Source: Progne subis subis
Lineage: Eukaryota > Chordata > Aves > Passeriformes > Hirundinidae
NCBI GenBank assembly: GCA_022316685.1
Contig: JAKJHU010000108.1
Location: 1,488,001 to 1,552,000, forward strand
Direction of reading: 5' to 3'
Length of the DNA stretch: 64,000 bases
A program made the translations under genes and the position numbers. This document shows positions 1 through 10,690 of the stretch, one piece after another. The notes under the pieces are model-generated. The model saw only the letters and a list, made by a program, of their open reading frames with translations, did no database searches and was not told the DNA's origin. Positions within the stretch are counted from its first letter, which is position 1. The number at the start of each line of letters is the position of its first letter.

Positions 1-510
1 CCACGGACAGAGCCCGAGATTGGACAGAGCCCGGACAGAGCCCGGACAGAGCCCGGACAGAGCCCGAGTGCGGACAGCTCCTCCGGCTCCTCCGGCTCCT
101 CCGGCTCCTCCGGCTCCGGGGCTCCGCGGGCGCGGCCGGCGCTGCGCAGGGCGCGGGCGGAGCGGAGCGGGAGCAGCGCTGGATCAGCAGCAGCAGCAGC
201 AGCGGCAGCGGCAGCAGCAGCGGCAGCAGCAGCAGCAGGTGCCCCGCTCCGGGAGCGGCTCCGCGGGGCGCGGCCGCGGCGCTTTTGTTGCGCGGGCTGC
301 GGGGCGCAGCGCCCGGCGGGGAGGATCCCGAGGAGGATCCCGAGGAGGATGCTGAGGATGCTGGAGGAGCCCGGGCGGGGGGCACGGCCGGCACATGCGC
401 GGCCACCTCCCCCCGGCCCCGGGCGCGCCGGGCTCCTCCCGGCTCAGCGCAAGCAGCCCGGGGCTCCGGTGGTCCTGCGGGCAGCGCCCGGCTCGGCTGG
501 AGACATCACG
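1..510. promoter_or_regulatory. CpG-island-like GC-rich block, possible promoter or first exon of an unidentified neighbour
   Basis: The first ~500 bases are far richer in G+C and CpG than anything nearby and contain several short tandem motifs: an 11-base GGACAGAGCCC repeat (about 5-80), a 9-base GCTCCTCCG repeat (about 78-116), a CAG/CGG run (about 184-239) and a 12-base GGAGGATCCCGA repeat (about 321-360). Such composition is typical of avian promoters and 5' UTR/first exons. Open frames cross it on both strands, but none encodes a protein I recognise, so neither strand nor gene is assigned. The block is cut by the window edge. It could equally be a GC-rich repeat cluster with no promoter role. 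Confidence 0.4.
184..239. repeat. CAG/CGG trinucleotide repeat run
   Basis: Interrupted CAG repeat with CGG interruptions inside the GC-rich block. Read on the + strand in one frame it would give a glutamine/arginine run; on the - strand a cysteine/arginine run. No coding context supports either. Confidence 0.8.
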
Positions 511-540
511 GAGAGGATATCACACAATCAGGGAGTGTTA

Positions 541-745
541 AGGCGTTGGAATGGACCTTAAAGCTCAGCCAGTCCCACCCCCTGCCATGTCCGGGGACAA
601 CTCCCACCGAGCCACATCCAACCTTCGGGCACTTCCAGGGATGGGACAGCCACCTCTCTGGACACCCTGGCACAGCCCTCACGGCAAAGCATTCCTTCCC
701 AAAATCGGAATTTCCCCTCTTTCCATCTATACCCCTCACTCCTCA
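541..745 (-). mobile_element. CR1 LINE fragment, 3' part, reverse orientation
   Basis: The sequence starting GGAATGGACCTTAAAGCTCA and running through a CCACCCCCTGCCATGTCC-like stretch to a dense CCATC-rich end resembles the reverse complement of the widespread avian CR1 3' region (TGGCAGGGGG...GGGATGGGAC). Recognised from recurring family phrases, not by a database match. It is diverged and 5'-truncated, as most CR1 copies are. Confidence 0.6.
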
Positions 746-1968
746 TCCTGTCTCCACAGATCCACAGATCAGCATCACTGTCCTGCCTCCAAACAAAGCC
801 GGGGGGGAACTGGGGGGAGTTATCCCTGCGGGGTCACAGAAAGGCCTCTGCTGCTAATAAGTTTAACACTAACATTTGCACGGCTCTGAAGGTCACAGTT
901 GGAAATACTGGGAAATCCTCTCGCCTCATGTTCCTGCCTGATTCCAGGGAATTTAATGCCAGCAGCAGGCTGGGTTTTCTCTCCTTGGACTGGGGCCACC
1001 GTGGCCTGGAGGGCTCCTCCAGCTTTGAAGGTCACAGGGGACAGAGAGGGGGAAATGAAGCGTTCGTTACGTGTGCTCCTCTTAAACACCTGCAGCTTGC
1101 TACACGGCACAATCTACTGAGTTAAACCTGAGCAGCCCCACCAGGGAATGACACAGGAGTGGCTGGCAGCACCAAAACTCAGCGTGCAGGTGGCCAGACC
1201 CAGCCAGAGAGGTTTGCAGGCAGCAGAAAAATCAGGCTCTGTGCTCAGGCTCTCAGCTGGGCACACGCTGCTGGTGGTGGCCGCTGCCACCGCTCTGTGG
1301 CCTCCCGGGGTGGGGGGGACACGGGGCACACACCTGACGCCAGGTCCCTGCACTGCTCGAGGGAAGCAGGCACAGAACAAAGCCAACGCTTTTCCTAGAT
1401 ATCAGCTAATTGTGTTTGTGTCAGCAGGCTGCATTCATCATCTGCCAACGGCCACACACGGCAGCTGCCTGCACATCACCCTGCACAGGCTCCGGTGCCT
1501 GCTCCAAGTAATTCCCAGCTAAGGACACCCTCCTGGTGCCTCCTTCTGCCTCGCTGTGCTGACTGCACACGCTGCTCTGCCCTGGCCCAGCCCACGGCTG
1601 ACAGGGATTCCCAAAAACTGAAGTATTCCGGCAGGGACTGGCCAAAGCCACACGCTGGCTGTCAGGTTGTCCTCGCTGTCTCCTTGGCTCCCAGGCTTCT
1701 TGGGGCTCCTGTGTACTCTTCTATCAATCCACCAAAAGGAAATAAACCTATTTAATGGACCTGCAGGAACCAGGTGTGACAGGGGAGAACAGCAGGTTGC
1801 TGGTGCCAGCAGCACAATTCCAATCCCCCCCTTAGAAGACATCATCATGGATAGAGAAATCCCAAAATCTGGTTTTCTCCCTGAGAAGACAGAGCAGCAA
1901 ATGTGATGCCCAGATCTGCATGAAGGGCATTGAGCCATTTCTTTTGCCCTGTTTCCCCTTGTAATAAT
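746..1968. other. Intergenic, nothing recognised
   Basis: Non-repetitive looking sequence of mixed composition. Short open frames are present on both strands but none has codon structure, motifs or splice-site context that would support a gene. Confidence 0.5.
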
Positions 1969-2408
1969 TGATGCCTTGGGAAGGCTGAGCAGGAACAGAG
2001 GCTGCACAGAGCCAGAGAATAAAGCAGAGATTTATTGAAAGGCCTCTAGGATACACCTTGGGCAGGACAAGAGCCTGGCCAGGGCTGCACCCAAGATGGA
2101 CCCAAAATGGTCACAGAAATGGCTGACCAATCATGAGATCTTACATTTTTACTTGGATCCTTCCAAGTTAGGGTCCATTTGCACATTGGGATTTCATTGT
2201 CCAATTGCAGCTCCAGGCTGTGAGCTCCCATCCTTCTTGTTCCTCCCTCCAGCCACCGCTGTTTGTGCTTTTGGGCTGAAAGTTGTCCTTGGTGTGCAGC
2301 AGGAACAGGATTTGTTTTGTGTCACTGCTGTGTGCAGAGAGCTAGGTGACACTGAGTGTGAGGCAGCACAGAACCTGAAATACATGAAAGATAAAGCTTA
2401 AGGCATCG
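1969..2408 (-). mobile_element. Solo-LTR-like element, family A copy 1 (reverse orientation)
   Basis: Read on the - strand this ~440-base element starts near CGATGCCTTAAG and ends AGGCATCA, so its ends are inverted repeats of the TG...CA type expected of a retroviral LTR. Close to the 3' end it has a polyadenylation signal in the context CAATAAATCTCTGCTTTATT. The same sequence recurs at 4846-5345 and 55520-55943, and in diverged form at about 57455-57712. No gag, pol or env remnant adjoins it and I find no clear target-site duplication, so it is an old solo LTR or another LTR-derived repeat. Name and class are inferred from structure only. Confidence 0.65.
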
Positions 2409-4845
2409 TCATCACAACAGCACAAAGAGAAGGGCAGGTTAAGCCACAAGGGTTTGCTCCTAACCCTTCTGGAACAATCCATCCCATGCACAGCAGAGGA
2501 GTGCTGGGGTGGGTTTTTTATAGCCACAGGAGCTGCTGGATAACATCCCTGCCTCTCTCATTTGACAGCCACCTGTTCCACCAAGCAGCACGGAAATCAG
2601 AGCTGTTCCCAGGCAGGCAGGTGCCCTGCCAGAACGCAGAGCAGGGATCAGCAGGGCTGCACTGTTTGTGCTGCCTCCGCTCTAATTACATCTATTACAG
2701 AGAATCCTGCCAGGGAGGAGACTCAGGGGCCAAGAGGATTAAGAGGAAGCAGCAGCTCTACCACACTGACTCAGAGTCACTGACTTACCCCCGGCCCTTT
2801 CTGCTCCTGCCTGCTGCTCCCCGGGTAGAAATACAAACCTTTTCTCCTCTAACCCCAGAACCCGCCTGCCAAACAATCCAAATTACAGCGGCAAACAAAC
2901 ATGCTGAAAAAGTAATGAGTTTTCCCTCAGAATCACTCATGTACCAGCCTTAATTACTTCATTCCAAACCAGCGTTGTAGCTGCTATTTAAAGAAGGGGA
3001 ATGGGGCCCTGAGGGGAAGGAAACCTCTGGTGAAGCTGGCTTTGGATTTGGGTGGATTTTGAGATGAAAAGTTACAGGTCAGGGAGGTCACACCCTATTC
3101 CCCAGCTCTGGATAAACCTATTCTTCACCTGTGATTCTTCACCTCGAGTCTGCCTTGTGTACCTCAGCCAAGATCCTAGGGTAATTTGGAATAAATACCT
3201 GTATTCCATCCAGTTTCTTCACCTGCCACAAGCTGTGCTGGCATTTGTTTTCAAAGCAAACTTCCCTGGGCTCACTCGGACTGAATGGAAGGATAAGATC
3301 ATTTCACTCTTGCTACATCCTGGGCTTAGCTGGGAACCACTCCAGCATCACCCTGTGCCTGCTTAGGACAAGTAGCTAACATCTCCCTGCCCTCTCCAGG
3401 AAAACTTGCAGATAAGTGGGGCGTCACACTGCAAGCCTGTTTCAGCTCTGAGCCCTGCACTAGGGACGGAGAGCAGAGATCCTTCCAAGCCCATCCCACA
3501 CCAGGGTGATGCCCGGGCTGCTCCCTCCTGCCCTGAGTCAGCCCTGGTGCCTCCCGTGAGCTGGCTGGAGGGCAGGGCTGGCCTTTGGGGCACTACAGAG
3601 GGCATGGCACTCCAGGGGAAACGGGGAAGGGGATGCAATGTTGAGAGAGACAGAGAAATCTCGACTGTTGAGGGAGAAATCTCTGCGAGAAGCAGCCCAA
3701 CTTATCATGCGGGGGTTGCTATGGCAACCCACCCAGTTAATGCTTCACAGGAGGAAAAAAAAAGGGGGGGAAAAAAAAAAAAAAAAGGCTGAAAAGGCTG
3801 GCACTTGTGCACAGGCACAACAAGACGAGGAGATAAAAATAGTTTCAGCACCCTGCCCCCACTAATCCCTCGCTGCCGTGGTCCCTGAGGCTGGGACAGG
3901 GCAGTGGGAACAGAGCTCTGCGTGTCTGGCCACGTCGGCAGCTTCCTCTGCCATCCCCATCACGCTCTGCCATCCCCATCACATCAGCCCGGCCCCTCCT
4001 GGCTGCCAGGGCCAGAGCAGAGCCATCAGCTGCTCCCAGACACCGGCCCAGCCCTCCAGAGCTCCGAGAGCTTCAAACCTGAGAGACCCTTTGTGTTCTC
4101 GCTCTGCTCCCCATCCCCGAGCAGCCTCCAGCCGGGGTGAGACCAGCAGGGCTTTGCAGAGGAGCCCGCCAGCACAAGGAACGCTGAGTTAGAGGTGTTG
4201 GATTTAACAGATGCAGGCACCCATCCGTGCCACACGGAGCCGTGGCGAGGGAGGGCGAGGTCGCTCTCACAGGGTGCCCGGGGGCTTAGAAAGGCTCATT
4301 CAGTTTTGTCTCTTCACACTCGAGGTTTAAAATGAGCTCCCAGTGTACCTGCCAGCACCTGGGTCCTCTGAATGTCCTGAACTGGAGACAACTCCAGCTT
4401 TGCTCTTCACACACCTCCGCGCCTCCATTTCCAGCTGATGGCCCAGATCCGCTGCTGAGGACTCTGTCTGCAGTTCCCAGGTGCACCCAGCCCCTTCCCA
4501 CCCAGTATTCCAGAGAGCAGATCCTCACTAATGCCCTAAGATGCAGATCCCCAGGGTGCCCCTGCTGTCCAGCATTCTCTCCCCACACAAACACTGCCCT
4601 GCATTTGTGTGGCACATTTTTATTTTTGCCAGTCTACCTCCCCACGGAGTGTAACAGTGTGAATATCCCCACCACTCCCAAAAACTCTGCTCCATCCCCA
4701 GCAGCCTCTGTGATTTCTGTCACACAAATCCTCCTGCAGGACCTCTCCCGCTTGGATGGAGATGGAGCTTGTCCTTGATTTACTGGTCTCCCTTCCTGCT
4801 TCCCCAACAAGGAAAAGGTTTTGTCAAGCCTCTAAAGGGGGGAAA
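2409..4845. other. Intergenic, low-information stretch
   Basis: No gene seen. It includes an A/G-rich run at about 3751-3787 (A8G7 followed by A16) and otherwise ordinary single-copy-looking sequence. Confidence 0.5.
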
Positions 4846-5345
4846 CGATGCCTTGAGTTTGATCTTTCCTGTATTTCAGGTTCTGTGCTGCCCAGGGTGC
4901 AGCTCTGAGCTCGCACTCAGGGTCACTCAGCTCTCTGCACACAGCAGGGACACAAAACAAATCCTGCTTCCTGCTGCACACCAAGGACAACTTTCAGCCC
5001 AAAAGCACAAACAACGGTGGCTGGAGGGAGGAACAAGAAGGATGGGAGCTCACAGCCTGGAGCTGGAACTGGACAATGAAACCCCAATGTGCAAATGGAC
5101 CAAAACTTATAAAAGTGTCAGACCTCATGACCAGTCAGGTATTTTGTGACCATTTTGGGTCCATTTTGTGACCATTTTGGGTCCATTTTGGTCCATTTTG
5201 TGCCCATTTTGGGTCCACCCTGGGTGCAGCCCTGGCCAGGCTCTTGTCCTGCCCAAGACGTATCCTAAAGGCCTTTCAATAAATCTCTGCTTTATTCTCC
5301 AGCTCTGTCCAGTCTCTGTTCCAGCTCAGCCTTCCCGAGGCATCA
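4846..5345 (+). mobile_element. Solo-LTR-like element, family A copy 2
   Basis: About 500 bases from CGATGCCTTGAG to GAGGCATCA on the + strand, matching copies 1 and 3 along most of its length. It has a polyadenylation signal at about 5278-5283 followed by TCTCTGCTTTATTCTCC, as in the R region of an LTR. It is longer than copy 3 because of a local expansion of a CCATTTTGTGACCATTTTGGGT-like unit (about 5145-5215). No internal retroviral sequence and no clear target-site duplication. Confidence 0.65.
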
Positions 5346-6818
5346 CCCCGAGGTCACAGCTCCTTTGCCATCCTCCTCTCCCAGACAAAACCCTGGAGTG
5401 TTCAACCTCCTCTGTCTGTCCTTGGCTCCGAGGGTTGTTTTTCCATCAGGACAAAGAAGCAGAAGGGCTGGATGTCAGCGAGCCCTCCCCTCTGCGAGCA
5501 GCCTGGCCTGTCTGCGAGCATCCCCAGAGCATTCCCTGCCTCCCAGAGCCAGGGAAACGCTTCCTCAAATGAGGAGCATCCTCACGTCAGGCAGAGCCTG
5601 CGCATGCACAGAGGCCTGGCAGGGTCAGGGATTCCTTGGAACAGCAGCCACGCTCTGAAGGCTGGGCTGAAAATATCCCAGAAAAGCACGGAGCACACTC
5701 CTGCACGTTGCTAACACGTTGTGGTCAGCATTAAATAAACTTTTTTTTTTTTTTTTTTCCCTTTTACCCCCCCAGACCTTTAATCCAGGCCATATTTAGA
5801 GGTGTGCTGTTCTTATACATCCTGGAAATTCCAAGCCCTGCTGTCACCCCAGGCGCTTTTGGGCATTGTTTTCTGGGGATGGACGCCAAGGAAACCAGGC
5901 AGTGCCTTTGTGTGCTGGAACAGAAGGGTTGTTTTACCCATCCCACCCTGAGGAGGTGGCATTTTCACAGATTTGCTTTCAGGCCTCTCCTCAGCTCGCT
6001 CCCCTCAGCGCTGGATGCGAATCCATTAACGTGTCAGGTTGCTGCTCGTATTCATTCACGTCTGCTCATTTAATTTGGGGGTTCTCACTGCTTGTACCAT
6101 GCACAAGTGCATCAATTATTTTAGCTCTGTGCGAGGATTGTGTGTTTTGGGTAAGAAAGCTTGTCCAGCAAATCTTACCTTGGCCGCTGCTTTTCCTTGA
6201 ACATGGATAAAGGAAATAAAACTGGATCTACTCCCAGCTGTCAGAAAACACGGACAGAAATCGTTCCCACATCCCTTAAAAGACCAGGAGCCTTTGCAAT
6301 AGAGATTTTTGGTCGGATGCCCCTTACTGCTTTTCACAATCAGGTCCCCAGTTGTGAAAGAGAAACTTTTTGGGATTTTGGCCGTGTTTTGCACCCTCCA
6401 TCTGTGAGTTCCCAGCTTTGTCCTCCTTGTAGCAAACTGTCAGTCACTTTCAGCTAAAATTACAAACACATTTGTAATAAAATTAGACACCAGGGCAGAG
6501 AAGAAGGAGGAAAGAGGGAGGAGGGAACAGTTTTTCAGCTAAAATACAACAGAATTGAAAGTTCCTTTGTTCTCTGTCAGTGAGGAACATCTCCCTGGTC
6601 ATATTTGAAGGTGCTGTGTAAAACAGCAGAAGCCACCCAGAGATTTGAATCTGCAAAAATATATTTTTCTTCCCCCAAACCACCAATTTTCCAAAGGGAA
6701 TTCCTTGCTGGCGCTTCGGCGTCGAAGCGGGCACCTCCTCCTGGCTGGATGTTCTGCTACAGTTTATTTCTTTTCAGTGGTTGTTTTATTAACTCGAGAC
6801 AAAGAAACAATTAGGAAT
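5346..6818. other. Intergenic, nothing recognised
   Basis: No gene seen. A poly(T) tract lies at about 5741-5758, after an AATAAA-like motif (about 5733). Remaining sequence is unremarkable. Confidence 0.5.
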
Positions 6819-6819
6819 A

Positions 6820-6875
<56 letters not shown>

Positions 6876-6891
6876 AATAATAATAATAATA
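6819..6891. repeat. (GAT)n then (AAT)n microsatellite
   Basis: About 18 uninterrupted TGA/GAT triplets followed by five or six TAA triplets. In one frame it translates as poly-aspartate then poly-asparagine, which makes a spurious open frame. Confidence 0.95.
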
Positions 6892-7164
6892 AATTTAAAA
6901 AATAAAAAGGTATTTAGCGCCATGGTAGGTTTCCATCCCGAGCCCAAATACTTGTAGGGAAGAGATTTTATGGAGAAATGCCTGTGTGGGGGTTTGGGGA
7001 GGGGAAGGAGCACACACGTGTGTGTGTTTGTACATCCGTGTCGCTGTCACAGACACGGGGAAGGCGCTCCCGGAGCCGTGCGCTCCTGGAGAAGCCCGGC
7101 AGCATTCCCGCATTCCCGGCAGATAGCGCTGTGCCTCCGGGGCCGCCGCAGAGCTGCGTCCCTG

Positions 7165-7214
7165 CCTCCTCCTCCTCCTCCTCCTCCTCCTCCTCCTCCT
7201 CCTCCTCCTCCTCC
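7165..7214. repeat. (TCC)n homopyrimidine microsatellite
   Basis: About 16 perfect CTC/TCC triplets, flanked downstream (7262-7308) by an A-rich then C-rich tract. The homopurine/homopyrimidine strand bias makes it a candidate triplex-forming (H-DNA) tract. Translated frames across it are poly-Pro, poly-Ser or poly-Arg and are not genes. Confidence 0.95.
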
Positions 7215-7309
7215 CGGTGTCATTGCTGCTCCTCATTCACCTCAGAGAGTCCCCGGCACGCACAAAAAAAAACAAAAAACAAAAAAAAAAAAACAAACCC
7301 CCCCCCCAC

Positions 7310-10300
7310 TTTATAAACCCCGGACTAACTGCTCGCCGCAGCCTTTCTAAATCCCAGGATTTAGAGACTGAGGTTTCCCAGCTGGAAATCACTTCTCTAG
7401 GAAAACTCTCTTTAATTTATCTACAAACAGCCGAGCTGCCTGCACCACACCTTTTCCCCGGCTGCTGTGAGGTTCTGCAGAAATACATTCATTCTCTTAA
7501 AAAAAAAAGAAGGAGCCAAATTGGGGGTGCAAATCTCCATCAAGGCGTCACATGGCGACTAATCAGCTGCAGTAATTAATATGCGGTGAGCGAATGCAAA
7601 TTGCCCCCTTTCAGGCCGAAGATTTGAGATTCTTGGCTTAGCAGAGCCAAGGAACGTCTGCGAAGAGAGCAGCTGTGACACATTCGAAAAGCATCTGGCC
7701 ATAAAGGACTTAAGTGCTGCATCATCATCTCGGAGCAGCCTTCAGGATTAGATTTCCACGGAACAATAAAAGCAAGAGGGATGCAGGAATTCCTCTCCAG
7801 CTGAACCCTGCTGTCCAACACCAACCCTGCCCCACTCCACGTGTTGGCCTCTGCTCCAGCCGCTGTTTAGGCCAGGACTAAAAATTGGTGCCAGCTGCCA
7901 GGGATGTGTGGGGGACGAACCAAGGGTGCCACGAGAGTTCCTGGCCCTGATGGTGCCGTGACTGCCTGCCTCTGCCCCAAAATTAACAGCACCCAAAGCA
8001 GCTTTTTGGGCGGTACTTCGGTAAAACAGAGTTTGCTTCTGGCGCTGGAGACGCTCCAGGACAAAGGGACGCTGTGAGGGTCGGTCCTGATCACCCTCAC
8101 ACACAGAGAAATGCAGAACATCAGCACCATGCTCCCAGAGTGATTTTATCATGAGCAAAAATTCCTGCTAATGGGGAAAAAAAAGCTTTTTGTTTGTGCT
8201 GTCCCGGAGAATGAATTTTATCTGCTTCTTTTGTAACATTTTCTTTATTCTAATGCATACGCTTGGATTATCAAAAGGGAAACCATTTGGGCTCTAATCT
8301 CTTTTCCTTCTCTATTTGTGTAGATTCAGCACCAAAGGTCCAATCAGCCAGTGATAACAGCTGAGCTTTGACAGGGAGCCACGCTGATGATGCCAGAGCA
8401 CAACCAGAGATATTCACGCTGATAAAAGCTTTTATATAAAAGTGGATATCCTGGGAGCATCCACAGGGCCACAAGTGCCCAGGAAGAAGGAGGTGAAAGG
8501 TGACTTGTGTGACCCACTTAGCACAGCCATTCCCATTCCAATGGCACTACACACGGCCCCAGCAGGACAGGACTAAGGAATTCTGACCATTCCTGCTCTC
8601 GGATGCTCACAGCACATCCACAGCACCTCGTTAGGGGTTTCTTCACGCAGTGCAAACAATCCTTGGCTACAAGCATTTCTGGAAGAACAGTTTTCATTGG
8701 GAAAACCCAGATATTTTGTATTATCAGGATCAGCGGAGCAATACTGGGAGGCTGAGGGAGGCAGAGCCCTCAGGGATGGTGAGAAAACCAAGGGGGGTGT
8801 GCACTTTTTGCCACGGATGTGTTTGAACAAAGCCTTTGGGGAGGAGAGGGGGAAAAAAAACCAAAACAAAACAAAAGACTTTTTCTATAAAACACGTAAA
8901 TTTTATGCCAGAAATTTCATTCAAAAAAAGAGCCAAGCAATGAACTGTAAAGGAGAACCCTCGCAGACGTGCTCAGCCAGCTTCACCAAGCGTGATCTGT
9001 TTGTGTGGCAAGGATCAGGTTCTCATCTCCTGCGTGGAGCCCTTGTCCAGGTGTTCCACCACAGAGGGCACCTCCCTGCCCGTGGACAAAAGTCCTTCCC
9101 CCTCCCATCCCGGTGCGAATCAGACAAGGAATGGTACTTTCCAAGGGATGAGGTGTTCTACAAACAGCCTTTTTCTCACATGCCACAGGCATCACCACCC
9201 TTTCCCAGCATCTCAGCGCAGCAAGCAAACAAACATCAAAGCAATAAATATCAGCACTGCCTGTTTCTGTGAGAACTGAGGCGGTAAAGCACATTAATGC
9301 CCGCTCGGAAGGCACAAGGATGAGGCAGCAGCAATAAAACTTCACACGTCCTCAAGAAAAGCTGGAAGCTCATCTCAATTTACAGAGCAATGTGCCTCCT
9401 CTCAAATGCCAGAGAGCTCCTCGGCTGGAATAAAGAGTATTAAGTATTAAGAGTATTAAGGATGATTTTCCTCTCCCAGCTACTCTGGGGTCTATAAATA
9501 TTGAATTTGAGATGCAGAGACAGTAGAGACAAGGAGGGTCAATGCTGCAGCTCCCTCCGGGTCCTGTGGGCACTGGGTGCACATCCACCCATAAAATAAT
9601 AAAGCCCTTTATCTCCTGAACCCACGGAGTGTCAAACCGTCCCTCCCAGGAGGAGGAGTGGGAACAGGGGTAAATCAAGGCCAGGTGATTCGCTCAAGGC
9701 CACACATTAAACCTGGGTTTGGGGTGAGGGCCCTGCACTTCCCACTTCCTGCTGTAATGACCAGTTTATGGCACCTCCGCCCCCGCGGTGACCCCCATTC
9801 CCTCATTGCTGCCCCATGACCACGCCAGGGCTGCCTTAGCAACGCCAGTCCTTCTCCTTCCCTCGTTCATCTTGCTCAGCAAAACCTCCTCACCTCGTTT
9901 CCCTTTCTAGGCAGAGCTTTACGGGCCCTTCCCCACCTCCTCACACATTCCTGGAGCCAGCACACGGCAGGGAGCGCTTTGGTGCTTTAGAGCACTCAAA
10001 ACTTTCATCTTTTTAACTTCAGAGCGTCCTTGACTGACTGGGCTCCAGCACCAGAACCAGCTTTCCTCTTGGCAGTGTGCTTCTCTGTGGTTTTTGTCCT
10101 CCTTCGAGGCATCAAATCACCTGCATTTCGTGATGTGCAAGTTATTAAATATGCAAATAGCCACAATTCTCCATAAGCTGACTCCAGGTCCTGCTAATTT
10201 AGTGTTTTCCAGAAAAAAAAAAAAAATAAAACAAACAAACAACAAAAAAAAAAAAGCTCAGCAGGCAGCTAGAAAGATGTCCCACAACTCGCACTCAGCA

Positions 10301-10325
10301 CGGAACGGAGCAAGGCTGGCCCCAG
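7310..10325. other. Intergenic, nothing recognised
   Basis: About 3 kb without a recognisable gene or large repeat. Small A-rich tracts occur at about 8847-8875 and 10211-10255. Open frames of up to ~190 codons exist but show no recognisable domain. Confidence 0.5.
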
Positions 10326-10690
10326 TCTGGGAATCTGTGGACTGACTCCAAACACAGGCTGAGGTTCTTCAGAAATATCTGGGAATCCATGGAATGATTC
10401 CAAACACAGGCTGATGTTCTTCAGAAATATCTGGGAATCCATGGAATGATTCCAAACACAGGCTGAGGTTCTTCAGGAAGATCTGGGAATCCATGGAATG
10501 ATTCCAAACACAGGCTGAGGTTCTTCAGGAAGATCTGGGAATCCATGGCACAATTCCAAACACAGGCTGAGGTTCTTCAGGAAGATCTGGGAATCCATGG
10601 CACAATTCCAAACACAGGCTGAGGTTCTTCAGGAAGATCTGGGAATCTGTGGCACAATTCCAAACTCAGCCTGAGGTTTTTCAGGTTTTT
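10326..10690. repeat. 52-bp minisatellite, about seven copies
   Basis: The phrase AAACACAGGCTGAGGTTCTT recurs at an exact 52-base spacing (for example 10350, 10402, 10454 and onwards), with neighbouring units differing at a few positions (GAATGATTCC versus GCACAATTCC). The first and last units are the most diverged, the pattern expected when a minisatellite is homogenised from the middle. Confidence 0.95.

Noticed and set aside
285..857. 190-codon open frame from the GC-rich block
   Set aside because: Composition-driven (Gly/Ala/Glu/Asp repeats), then runs through a CR1-like fragment; not a credible protein.
6645..6905. Frame ending in a poly-Asp/poly-Asn run
   Set aside because: Produced by the (GAT)n/(AAT)n microsatellite.
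6970..7350. Poly-Pro, poly-Ser and poly-Arg frames
   Set aside because: All three arise from the (TCC)n microsatellite.
10326..10690. Possible CRISPR array from regularly spaced repeats
   Set aside because: Units are contiguous with no unique spacers, and the genome is a vertebrate; it is a minisatellite.
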